Assembly: GCA_035995985.1 (NCBI GenBank)
Contig: DASYJY010000055.1
Location: 1-38,440, forward strand
DNA: 38,440 bases
DNA from: JADGNZ01 sp035995985
GTDB taxonomy: Bacteria > Acidobacteriota > Thermoanaerobaculia > Gp7-AA8
Reading direction: 5' to 3'
The notes under the pieces are model-generated. The model saw only the letters and a list, made by a program, of their open reading frames with translations. It was not told the origin of the DNA and did not search any database. A program made the position numbers and the translations under genes. Shown in pieces: positions 7,393 through 14,560 of the stretch. Each line of letters opens with the position of its first letter. The stretch's first letter is position 1.

Positions 7393-8139
7393 CTAGTCGC
7401 CAGAAATGAGATTGCCGAGGACGTCTCCCGCAAGCCCGCCGAGGCCCTTCGACTCATCGCGATGTTGCCCTCCCGCTGCGGCCATGAGTCGGCTCGCGAG
7501 TCTGCTGAACGGCAACGTCTGCAGCACCACGTGTCCCGGTCCCGTCAGCGTCGCGTAGAAGAGTCCTTCGCCGCCGAAGAGCGCGTTGCGGAATCCGCCC
7601 ACGAACTGGATGTCGTAGTCGACCGTCTCCGCCATCGACACGATGCATCCCGTGTCGACGCGCAGCTGCTCGCCGGGCGCGAGGTTGAACTCGATCATGT
7701 TGCCGCCGGCGTGCAGGAAGACGAGCCCCGTCCCGCTGATCTTCTGCAGTAAAAATCCTTCACCGCCGAACAGCCCCGCGCCGAACTTCTTCGTGAAGGC
7801 GACGGTCAGATCGATGTTGCCGATCGCGCAGAGATACGCGTTGCGTTCCGCCAGAATCGCGTTGCCGTTCAGCTGAATCGGGATGATTTTCCCGGCGATC
7901 GGATTCGCGAGGGCCATGTGCGAGGATGCCGTGTCGCAGCGGAAGACGCTCATGAACAGCGACTCGCCGGCTAGGAACTTGCGCATCAGTCCCTTCATCA
8001 ATCCGCCCTGCATGCGCGCCTGCAGATCGATCCCCGGACCCATGTACAGCATCGCCCCCGCCTCGGCGTACAACTCTTCGTTCTGATGCAGTTGAATCTG
8101 CAGCGCCTGCATCACGTCGCCGACGATCTTGTATTCCAT
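7393..8139 (-). CDS. AIM24/TIGR00266-family protein
   Basis: This 248-residue protein matches the AIM24 (DUF124, TIGR00266) family: MEYKIVGDVMQALQIQL at the start, the EAGAMLYM segment, the repeated LFGGEG motif (twice: AGLFGGEGFLLQ and NALFGGEGLFYA), and GPGHVVLQTLPFSRLA near the C-terminus. The fold is a beta-rich tryptophan RNA-binding attenuator-like barrel. Bacterial function is not established; the yeast relative works at the mitochondrial inner membrane. The start at 8139 has GGAGG just upstream, although the frame is open much further. It diverges from the pseudouridine synthase gene with a 42-bp gap. Confidence 0.9.
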   Translation of the reverse strand: MEYKIVGDVMQALQIQLHQNEELYAEAGAMLYMGPGIDLQARMQGGLMKGLMRKFLAGESLFMSVFRCDTASSHMALANPIAGKIIPIQLNGNAILAERNAYLCAIGNIDLTVAFTKKFGAGLFGGEGFLLQKISGTGLVFLHAGGNMIEFNLAPGEQLRVDTGCIVSMAETVDYDIQFVGGFRNALFGGEGLFYATLTGPGHVVLQTLPFSRLASRLMAAAGGQHRDESKGLGGLAGDVLGNLISGD

Positions 8140-8181
8140 GCGTCCTCCGTGGCGCGCGATTGTAGCGTCGCCTCTGACAGA

Positions 8182-9039
8182 ATGCGCATCGTGCCGCGAA
8201 CCGAACCGCAGCCGCTCCTCGACGTCCTCGCTGAGCTTTATCCCGACTCCTCCCGCACCACGCTCCGGCAGTTGCTGCAGAACGGCCGCGTGCGCGTCAA
8301 TGGCGGCACGGAGAAGGACGCGAAGCTCGTCGTCGATCGCGACGAGATCGTCGAGGTCATGGCCCGATCCGATCAGCGCGTCCTCCCTCTGGGCATCGCC
8401 ATCCTCCACGAGGACCGCGACGTCATCGTCATTCTCAAATCGCATGGACTGCTGACTGTGGCCACCGAGCGCGAACGCGAAGCCACCGTCCAGGCCTACC
8501 TCAACGAATACCTCGGCAGCGCCGGCGAAGAGCGCATCCAGGTCGTCCACCGCCTCGACCGCGATACGTCCGGTGTGCTCGTTTTCGCCAAGAACTTCTT
8601 CGCCCGCGAGCGGCTGAAGGAACAGTTCATGGTCCACAGCGTCGAACGGATTTACATCGCCATCATCGAAGGAATGATTGATCCGCCCGAAGGAACTATC
8701 GAGTCAAACCTGCTCGAACAGCGCGATCTGAAGATGGTCAGCGTCGACGCTCACGCCGACGCCAAACACGCCATCACACACTACCGCACCATTGAAACGA
8801 AGGGCGCGCTTTCGATGCTGGAAGTGACGCTCGAAACGGGACGCAAGAACCAGATCCGCGCCCATCTTTCGGAGTCGGGCCACCCCATCGCCGGCGACAA
8901 GATGTACGGCGCCAAAACCAACCCCCTCGGCCGCCTCGGCCTCCACGCCAAACTTCTCGGCTTCGACCACCCGACGACGGGGAAGCATTTGGTGTTCACG
9001 GCAGCGCTACCGAAGCAGTTCCGCGCGCTGTTTTCGTGA
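8182..9039 (+). CDS. RluA/RluD-family pseudouridine synthase
   Basis: This 285-residue protein would convert uridine to pseudouridine in RNA, probably 23S rRNA. An S4 RNA-binding domain occupies residues 1-75 (SRTTLRQLLQNGRVRVNGG). The catalytic domain has the signature HRLDRDTSGVLVFAK with the catalytic Asp near 126, then ETGRKNQIRAHL and HPIAGDKMYG, all typical of the RluA/RluC/RluD group. The start at MRIVPRTE is chosen because the upstream codons would run into the divergent AIM24-family gene. Which uridine it modifies cannot be told from sequence. Confidence 0.92.
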   Translation: MRIVPRTEPQPLLDVLAELYPDSSRTTLRQLLQNGRVRVNGGTEKDAKLVVDRDEIVEVMARSDQRVLPLGIAILHEDRDVIVILKSHGLLTVATEREREATVQAYLNEYLGSAGEERIQVVHRLDRDTSGVLVFAKNFFARERLKEQFMVHSVERIYIAIIEGMIDPPEGTIESNLLEQRDLKMVSVDAHADAKHAITHYRTIETKGALSMLEVTLETGRKNQIRAHLSESGHPIAGDKMYGAKTNPLGRLGLHAKLLGFDHPTTGKHLVFTAALPKQFRALFS

Positions 9040-9060
9040 GCGCGAACGTAGCGTTTCAAA

Positions 9061-9113
9061 AACGCCGGAGGCGTTTCGTACGGTATCGGTGGTCGTGTGC
9101 GAAGCACGAGACC
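9061..9113. terminator. Hairpins between convergent genes
   Basis: In the 92-bp gap between the pseudouridine synthase gene and convergent glpX, AACGCC-GGA-GGCGTT (9061-9075) and a 10-pair stem with one mismatch around GTGC-GAA-GCAC (9091-9113) could form hairpins. No long T-run follows, so if they terminate transcription the signal would be weak or two-way. Confidence 0.35.
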
Positions 9114-9131
9114 GCGAACGGACTGGCGCTT

Positions 9132-10115
9132 CTAAACGAAGCTCACCGCCAGCTTCGATCCCTCTTCGCGATGGATCGTGTCGACGAAGCGGATGCTGTT
9201 CGTCTTCAGCGACATGAAGAGGGATGACGTGCGGATGCCGCCGCCGAAGAAGCGGACGCCGCGCAGGAGGTCGCCGTCGGTGACGCCGGTGGCGCAGAAG
9301 ATGATGTCGTTGCCGGCGGCGAGTTCGGCGGTGTCGTAGACCTTGTCGCCGTCGACGTAGCCCATCGACTTCAGGCGTTCCTCCTGCCACTTCTCCAGCG
9401 GCTTGAGGCGGCCTTGCATGCGTCCGTTGAGGCAGCGCATCGCGGCGGCGGTCAGCACGCCCTCGGGGGCGCCGCCGATGCCCATGGCGGCATGGATTCC
9501 GGTGCCGCGGACGGCGGCGGCGATGCCGGCAGAGAGATCGCCGTCCGTGATCAGCTTGATGCGCGCGCCCGCTTCGCGGATTTGCGCGATGAGATCGTGA
9601 TGCCGTTCGCGGTCGAGGACCACGATCGTCAGTTCATCGACGTCGCGCTGAAACGCGTGGGCGATCTGATTGAGGTTCTCTTCCACCGAGTTGTTCAGAT
9701 CCACGTAGTCGGCGGCGGTAGGACCGACCACGATCTTGTCCATGTAGACGTCGGGCGCGTTCAGCAAGCCGCCTTTTTCCGAGGCCGCGAGGACCGCGAT
9801 CGAATTCGCGGATCCGGTTGCGCAGAGGTTCGTTCCTTCGAGGGGATCGACGGCGATGTCGATCTCCGGATAAATCTCGCCCTCGGTCCAGCCGCGGCCG
9901 AGCGGCTCGCCGACGTAGAGCATGGGAGCCTTGTCGCGTTCGCCCTCGCCGATGACGACCGTCCCGCGCATCTTGAGCCGGTTCAGCTCTTCGCGCATCG
10001 ACTCGACGGCCACCTGGTCGGAGTACTTCCGTTTGCCGTAACCCATCGTGCGCGCTGCAGCGATGGCCGCTTTTTCCGCGACACGCAAAAAACCGATCTC
10101 GAGACTGGATTCCAT
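9132..10115 (-). CDS. glpX: Class II fructose-1,6-bisphosphatase (GlpX)
   Basis: This 327-residue enzyme hydrolyses fructose 1,6-bisphosphate to fructose 6-phosphate in gluconeogenesis, in the cytoplasm. GlpX signatures are clear: IGEGERDKAPMLYVGE, the metal-binding IDIAVDPLEGTN, MDKIVVGP, the sugar-binding region LITDGDLSAGIAA, GIGGAPEGVL and GVTDGDLLRGV. The length is normal for the family. Some family members also use sedoheptulose bisphosphate. The gene stands alone between convergent and codirectional neighbours; the preceding intergenic region holds a long palindrome. Confidence 0.95.
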   Translation of the reverse strand: MESSLEIGFLRVAEKAAIAAARTMGYGKRKYSDQVAVESMREELNRLKMRGTVVIGEGERDKAPMLYVGEPLGRGWTEGEIYPEIDIAVDPLEGTNLCATGSANSIAVLAASEKGGLLNAPDVYMDKIVVGPTAADYVDLNNSVEENLNQIAHAFQRDVDELTIVVLDRERHHDLIAQIREAGARIKLITDGDLSAGIAAAVRGTGIHAAMGIGGAPEGVLTAAAMRCLNGRMQGRLKPLEKWQEERLKSMGYVDGDKVYDTAELAAGNDIIFCATGVTDGDLLRGVRFFGGGIRTSSLFMSLKTNSIRFVDTIHREEGSKLAVSFV

Positions 10116-10176
10116 GACGCTCCGTTCGCAGCGAAATTTGGAGGGGCGACTCTAGCAGAATATTGATGGTGCCTTC

Positions 10177-10292
10177 ATCCTGCGGCTCGCGAAGCGAGGC
10201 GTCAGGATCTCGGGTGGCGCCGCGCCGCTTTCAATTTCCGCTCTGCCGGTGCCGCCGGAGATCCTGACGTCTCGCTTCGCGAGCCGCAGGAT
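10177..10292. repeat. Long inverted repeat with hairpin-forming arms
   Basis: Arms of 35 bp at 10177-10211 and 10258-10292 are inverted copies matching at 34 of 35 positions, separated by 46 bp. Each arm contains its own small hairpin, CTCGC-GAA-GCGAG. The element fills most of the gap between glpX and the upstream membrane protein gene on the same strand and lies 5 bp beyond that gene's stop. It could be a REP/MITE-like element or a terminator. No transposase is nearby. Confidence 0.8.
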
Positions 10293-10297
10293 TGAAA

Positions 10298-10768
10298 TCA
10301 TTTCACCGCCAGCGCGCGCACTTCCTCGTGATGAATGCGTCCGCCGAGGAGCGCTGTACGCCCGGCCACGGAGAGGGAGTGGGCGATGAGGATCGCCATC
10401 ACAATCTCCATCCACCGAGGACGTACGCCACGGCGATGGCCGATGAAGAGCACGACGATGGCCAGGAATCCGGTGATGCACGATGACCCGACGAAGAAGC
10501 TTGCCGCCAGGTCGTGCTCTTTGATCAACGTTTTGTCGATGCCCGCAATTGGCGGATTCGCGTGCGATACGAAGTTCGCAGCGCCGTCGCCGGTCAGATC
10601 GGCCGCGATGCCGCACAGCGCCGCGAGGATGCACACGACGAAACCCGCGGTGACGAATTCACGCCGCTTTCTGATCAATCCGAAGATCACCAGACAGAGG
10701 GCAAACAGTTCGCCATACAGCGGCGAATGATTGATGGCGAGGTGGACGTGTACGGCGCTGAAATCCAT
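10298..10768 (-). CDS. Four-helix membrane protein with conserved histidines
   Basis: This 156-residue integral membrane protein has four hydrophobic segments near residues 18-30, 40-55, 90-107 and 120-137. Near the N-terminus is the motif VHVHLAINHSPLYG, a central KEHDLAASFF segment follows the second helix, and the C-terminus has GGRIHHEEVR. This arrangement is common in uncharacterised membrane proteins of Bacteroidota and Acidobacteriota, sometimes grouped near DUF2231. The histidines at both ends could bind haem or metal. The function is unknown. Confidence 0.7.
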   Translation of the reverse strand: MDFSAVHVHLAINHSPLYGELFALCLVIFGLIRKRREFVTAGFVVCILAALCGIAADLTGDGAANFVSHANPPIAGIDKTLIKEHDLAASFFVGSSCITGFLAIVVLFIGHRRGVRPRWMEIVMAILIAHSLSVAGRTALLGGRIHHEEVRALAVK

Positions 10769-10799
10769 CGGCGAACGATACGACGGAAGCGCCGCGGTG

Positions 10800-11897
10800 T
10801 CACTTCGGCACCATCGCTCGCACCTCGGCTTCCATCTCCGGCCCGAACTCCGTCCGGATCTCCGAAAGCCATCCCGCGAGCAGCTCCTTGAGTACGTTGC
10901 GGATGACCGCGGGGTAGTCGGATGTCGCCGACGCGATCACGTTGTTGAGCAGTTGATCGAAATCGATGCGTGCTTCGTTCACGAGGTTCATGCCCGCCAG
11001 ATGCGGAATCGTCTGTGGCGACATGCGCACCACCACGCGGTCCATGAAGTCGTAGATGTGATCGCCGATGCGCTGGAAGACGATGCCGAAGATGCTCTCG
11101 AAGACGCGGTTGTATCGCTCCACGAAGGCTTCCAGCTCGTACTCCGTCTCTTCCGCGGCGCGCTGCTCGCTGACGGTGCTTTCCGCCGCTTCCGCGATCA
11201 GGTTGACGCTCTGCAGCGCCCAGACCGTACGGCACGTGAGGAAGTTCGAGAGGTAACTGCGCGCGCAAATCTCTTCGATCGTGCCGGGGTCGGTGAGGAG
11301 ATTCAGAACGTGACTCTCGTCATCCGTCAGCTCGATCGCGTACGTGCGCATGTCCGCGCCCGGCACCTGCTGCAGGATGCGGTCGAGGCGCGCCACGCCG
11401 CGCGAGATCAACGACCAGTACTCGATGTTCTGCACGCCGTCGAGAATCAGCCGCTCCGTATTCAGCGGCAGCGACACGATCTCGGGCGGAAACTCGTAAG
11501 TGAATTCGACCGTGTAGCTGCCGGTGCGGTAGCGGATGGTGTTGAGCACGATCGCATTGGCCTGCCGCTCCAGCGCGCGCATCAATCCGTCCGGGTCGAG
11601 ATAGCCAAGTTCGCACAGCAGTGCTCCGATGCGCCGCTGCACGACCAGGCGATCCATGGCGTGGTTGTATTGCTGGAGCGTCAGCTCGCCGCTACGCAGA
11701 AGGATTTCGGCGAGGCCCATGTCGTGGTCGGAGCTGGAGGCGAAGACGATGCGGCCCTCATGAAAATAGATCGCATCGCTCCGTCCGATCGCCTCCAGCG
11801 ACACGATACCGGTCTCGCCGCTGCGGACCAGCGAACGGAAGAGATCGGGCACCGTCGTCTCCGCGAGCGTTCCCTGAATACTGAGGCTGTCGGACAT
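10800..11897 (-). CDS. DUF4388 (PATAN-like) protein
   Basis: This is a 365-residue cytoplasmic protein. The first 100 residues form a DUF4388/PATAN-type domain: GTLAETTVPDLFRSLVRSG, then TGIVSLEA, AIYFHEGRIVFASS, and LAEILLRSGELTLQQ, a pattern also found in regulators linked to gliding and gene expression in deltaproteobacteria and Acidobacteriota. The middle has a second related segment (LDPDGLMRALERQANAIV) and an EFTYEFPPEIVSLPLNTERL strand region. The C-terminal 120 residues are helical, with an acidic EETEYELEAFVERYN segment. No enzyme motif is present. It probably acts in signalling or complex assembly. It diverges from the next gene across 46 bp. Confidence 0.78.
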   Translation of the reverse strand: MSDSLSIQGTLAETTVPDLFRSLVRSGETGIVSLEAIGRSDAIYFHEGRIVFASSSDHDMGLAEILLRSGELTLQQYNHAMDRLVVQRRIGALLCELGYLDPDGLMRALERQANAIVLNTIRYRTGSYTVEFTYEFPPEIVSLPLNTERLILDGVQNIEYWSLISRGVARLDRILQQVPGADMRTYAIELTDDESHVLNLLTDPGTIEEICARSYLSNFLTCRTVWALQSVNLIAEAAESTVSEQRAAEETEYELEAFVERYNRVFESIFGIVFQRIGDHIYDFMDRVVVRMSPQTIPHLAGMNLVNEARIDFDQLLNNVIASATSDYPAVIRNVLKELLAGWLSEIRTEFGPEMEAEVRAMVPK

Positions 11898-11943
11898 GCG
11901 CGGGATTTTATATTGGCCCGCTCATGTAAAATAACCTGCGTCT
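11898..11943. promoter_or_regulatory. AT-rich divergent promoter region
   Basis: The 46 bp between the two divergent start codons is markedly AT-rich for this genome. On the minus strand TATAAA preceded 17 bp upstream by GTTATT could serve the DUF4388 gene; on the plus strand TAAAAT lies close to the start of the next gene. The boxes are weak matches, so the precise promoters are uncertain. Confidence 0.3.
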
Positions 11944-12633
11944 ATGTCCAGCACCATCTCCCTCAGCCTCCTCGCAGCCTTTCTTGCCACCACGATCTTC
12001 GCCGCCGCACCAGCGACGCAGCCGAACGATCGCGAGTGGGGGCAGCTCAGCACCGACTATCAATGGATCGAAACGTTGCGCAAGGCACAGCCCCTGCCGC
12101 CGGCGAACGCATCGCGCAAGCAGATGCTGGAGCTCGTCCTCGAGAATCAGAAGAAGCTCGAGCCGACGTACGTTCCGTTCATGGACAAGGTGCGCGAGTA
12201 CTTCGACCGCACCCACGATCCGCGCGCCGGGCAGGTTCTCGCGCGCGAAAAAATCATCATGGGCGACGAGTACATGCAGTACCTCTCGCGCTACGACAAG
12301 GCGCTCGAGTTGTACCGCGCGGCAGTCGAGCTCGATCCGAACAGCGCCGATGCGAAGAAGCGCGTCGAGATGGCCGAAGGGCGCCGCTTCGTCTCGATGA
12401 CCGCCTTCGCAAACGTGAAGACCGGCATGAAAGAAGATGCCGTTCGCGCGCTCGTCGGCCTGCCGCGCGAGGACTGGATCAAGCAGGTCGTACAGAACGG
12501 CCGCGTCTACTCGGTATGGATTTATCCGAAGGAAGACGGAGGCGCCTCGGCCATCTACTTTGACAACGGCGCCGTCTATCACACAAACTGGAACGCCGCG
12601 GCGCCGCCCGCGTCGCAAGCTCAGACCAGGTAA
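11944..12633 (+). CDS. Exported TPR-like/outer-membrane-assembly-like protein
   Basis: This 229-residue protein has a signal peptide (MSSTISLSLLAAFLATTIFA). A single TPR-like unit (YDKALELYRAAVELDPNSA) lies in the middle, and a C-terminal part (ANVKTGMKEDAVRALVGLP then VYSVWIYPKEDG) resembles SmpA/BamE-like or DUF2845-type domains, where a G-M-x-x-x-x-V-x-x-L-x-G-x-P motif is typical. It is followed after 14 bp by a SPOR-domain gene in the same direction, so the pair probably works at the cell envelope. The exact role is not known. Confidence 0.65.
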   Translation: MSSTISLSLLAAFLATTIFAAAPATQPNDREWGQLSTDYQWIETLRKAQPLPPANASRKQMLELVLENQKKLEPTYVPFMDKVREYFDRTHDPRAGQVLAREKIIMGDEYMQYLSRYDKALELYRAAVELDPNSADAKKRVEMAEGRRFVSMTAFANVKTGMKEDAVRALVGLPREDWIKQVVQNGRVYSVWIYPKEDGGASAIYFDNGAVYHTNWNAAAPPASQAQTR

Positions 12634-12647
12634 CGGGAGGGTGTGCA

Positions 12648-13292
12648 ATGGTGTCTGACGAAGTCCTCATCGACGATCAATCCCACTACGAAGTCTCACT
12701 CACGGCCGGACAGGCGTTCGTCGCCTTCGTCCTGCTGCTGCTGTCGCTGGCCGCATCGTTCGCGTTCGGCCTCATGATCGGCAAAGGCCAGGCGGATGAA
12801 CGCCTCGTCGTCCGCAAAGAGCCCGCGGTCATCAACGAGGGGAGCGTCATCGCCTCGAAGAAAAACGACGGCAAGCTGATCGACCTCGGCGTCGGCAACG
12901 ACGATTTCAAAGCGCCGCCGCCTGCGACGAGCTCCGCGGCACCCGCGCCCGCACCGACGATCACCGAAGGCACGGTGACGCCGTTGACGGAATCCGCTGC
13001 GCCAATCATCGCCACTGCGTCACCGATCGTCGAGGCACCGAAGCCCGCGCCGAAACCTGTCGCCGCGCCGCCATCGACCGGACCCGCGTACGCGCAGCTC
13101 CTCGTTACCGCCGATCAGAAGACCGCCGACGCGCTGGCCGCGAAAGCGATCGACCACGGCTTCATGACCACCTACGTCGAGCGCGCCGGCACCTCGTTCA
13201 AAGTGCGCGTGAAGTTCAATTCGGAAGCCGAGGCGCGTGCGAGCGAGGCGAAACTGAAGGACGTTTCGAAGGACGTCTGGATCGTGAAGTGA
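12648..13292 (+). CDS. SPOR-domain membrane protein
   Basis: This 214-residue bitopic inner-membrane protein has one transmembrane helix near residues 20-44 (AFVAFVLLLLSLAASFAFGL), a long Pro/Ala-rich periplasmic linker, and a C-terminal SPOR-like domain of about 75 residues (AQLLVTADQKTADALAAKA ... FKVRVKFNSEAEARASEAKL). SPOR domains bind denuded glycan strands of septal peptidoglycan, so a division-site or cell-wall role is likely. A GGGAGG ribosome-binding site precedes the ATG. Its stop overlaps the GTG start of the next gene (GTGA, 13289-13292). Confidence 0.82.
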   Translation: MVSDEVLIDDQSHYEVSLTAGQAFVAFVLLLLSLAASFAFGLMIGKGQADERLVVRKEPAVINEGSVIASKKNDGKLIDLGVGNDDFKAPPPATSSAAPAPAPTITEGTVTPLTESAAPIIATASPIVEAPKPAPKPVAAPPSTGPAYAQLLVTADQKTADALAAKAIDHGFMTTYVERAGTSFKVRVKFNSEAEARASEAKLKDVSKDVWIVK

Positions 13293-13990
13293 CGGCCAAA
13301 GCGATCGAGCGCCGCCTCCATTCACTGCGCGACGCCACGATCGCCGAACACCATCTCCGCTTCTTCAAGTGCGGCCCTGGCCAATACGGCGAAGGCGACG
13401 CGTTCCTCGGCATCAACGTTCCGGCGATGCGAACGCTGTCGAAGGAGTTCACGCCGGCTCCGATCGCCGAGTTGGTTGCGCTGCTCCAATCGCGTTGGCA
13501 CGAAGCGCGGCTTCTCGCGCTGATGATCCTCGTCCGCAAATACGAGCGCGGCGACGAAGCGCTGCGCGACGAGATTTACCGCAGCTACCTCGCGAACACG
13601 CATCGCATCGACAACTGGGACCTCGTCGACGCCTCAGCACCGAACGTCGTTGGTGAGCACCTGCTCGAACGCGATCGCGCGCCGCTCTCCGTGCTGGCGA
13701 AATCCGAATCGCTCTGGGAGCGCCGAATCGCCATCGTCGCGACGCAGCACCTCATCCGCCACGATGATTTTGACGACACGCTTCGTATCGCCGAAATCCT
13801 CCTCGACGATCGCCACGACCTGATCCACAAAGCCTCGGGATGGATGCTCCGCGAAGTCGGAAAACGCGATCAGCCGCTGTTGGAACGCTTCCTCCGCAAA
13901 CACGCGAAGCGAATGCCGCGGACGATGCTGCGCTACGCGATCGAACGGTTCCCACCGGAACTGCGCGCGCAGTACATGGCCAAAGCTTAG
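13289..13990 (+). CDS. AlkD-like DNA alkylation repair protein
   Basis: This 233-residue protein matches the DNA alkylation repair (AlkD/AlkC, HEAT-like) family: LRFFKCGPGQYGEGDAFLGI near the start, VPAMRTLSKEF, the NWDLVDASAPNVVG segment, SLWERRIAIVAT, and DLIHKASGWMLREVGKRD. AlkD glycosylases excise N3- and N7-alkylated purines. The start is GTG, overlapping the SPOR gene stop by four bases, so translation is coupled even though the two functions are unrelated. Catalytic behaviour is inferred from the family. Confidence 0.9.
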   Translation: MTAKAIERRLHSLRDATIAEHHLRFFKCGPGQYGEGDAFLGINVPAMRTLSKEFTPAPIAELVALLQSRWHEARLLALMILVRKYERGDEALRDEIYRSYLANTHRIDNWDLVDASAPNVVGEHLLERDRAPLSVLAKSESLWERRIAIVATQHLIRHDDFDDTLRIAEILLDDRHDLIHKASGWMLREVGKRDQPLLERFLRKHAKRMPRTMLRYAIERFPPELRAQYMAKA

Positions 13991-14039
13991 CCGGATCATG
14001 GGGAGATCTGGCAGAAGCGCCGCCTCTGGCGCCGCGAGA

Positions 14040-14135
14040 TTGGGTGTATCACTTCACGAATTCCATAATGATATGAAACGTTAACAGCATGAAGGCCACT
14101 ATCCTTTAGGTGCGTCAGCAAAGCGTCCGATAGTG
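14040..14135 (+). promoter_or_regulatory. Candidate promoter and structured leader of the orphan beta-rich gene
   Basis: TTGGGT (14040-14045) and CATAAT (14064-14069), with an 18-bp spacer, could form a promoter. The following leader includes inverted repeats CACTATC (14097-14103) and GATAGTG (14129-14135) enclosing CTTT/AAAG, and ends at a strong AGGGAGG ribosome-binding site before the ATG at 14156. The region is less GC-rich than its surroundings. Confidence 0.35.
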
Positions 14136-14155
14136 ATTAGAAAGGGAGGCAGAAC

Positions 14156-14467
14156 ATGGCAGTGATCAAAATTGGAAGCGGTCGTACGACTCCAGGGTCG
14201 ACCGCATGGCAAGCCTACAACGGCGGAACTCCTGGAATCTTCGTAGACGTCAACACGTCGGCGGCGGGGTTCAGCGGGACACCGCTGTACTTTACTTCCA
14301 TCGGCGGCAACAGCTCACATTGGGGAACAACCGGAGCGACATCGATCTACTTGGCGACGCCCACCGGATTTCGCGTGTATGTGAGGTGGTCCGATTCCTC
14401 AGCCCTGACGCCCGCCCAGGCTAACGGATTTCAATGGCATATCAACTGGGTCGGCTACGAACCTTGA
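14156..14467 (+). CDS. Small orphan beta-rich (lectin-like?) protein
   Basis: This 103-residue protein has no signal peptide or membrane helix. Its central part has a pattern I associate with repeated domains in larger secreted or phage-type proteins: D-V-N-T-S-A-A-G-F-x-x-T-P-L-Y, then S-S-H-W-G-T-T-G-A-T-S-I-Y, then P-T-G-F-R-V-Y-V-R-W-S-D, and a final INWVGYEP. Here it stands alone. Aromatic and Gly/Ser/Thr richness suggests a beta-sandwich or lectin-like binding fold, but I cannot name the family. It has a strong ribosome-binding site (AGGGAGG) and lies between 20-bp imperfect inverted repeats (14109-14128 and 14521-14540), which may mark it as acquired. Confidence 0.65.
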   Translation: MAVIKIGSGRTTPGSTAWQAYNGGTPGIFVDVNTSAAGFSGTPLYFTSIGGNSSHWGTTGATSIYLATPTGFRVYVRWSDSSALTPAQANGFQWHINWVGYEP

Positions 14468-14560
14468 GCGGAGCGATCGTCGCGCGTGGTCGATCTCAAC
14501 GCTGACAACTGAGCGAATTCGAACGCCACGCTGACGCACCAACGAGAGCCGGCATCTTGA

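Noticed and set aside
7393..8637. Longer 414-residue version of the AIM24-family protein
   Set aside because: The first 166 residues are antisense to the pseudouridine synthase gene, and a GGAGG site marks the shorter start at 8139.
10731..12563. Long plus-strand frame spanning the DUF4388 gene and part of the next gene
   Set aside because: It is antisense to the DUF4388 gene and out of frame with the exported protein gene, with no recognisable domain or ribosome-binding site.
14097..14135. Leader stem of the orphan gene as a known riboswitch
   Set aside because: The stem is short and matches no riboswitch consensus that I can recall; it is listed only as a structured leader.
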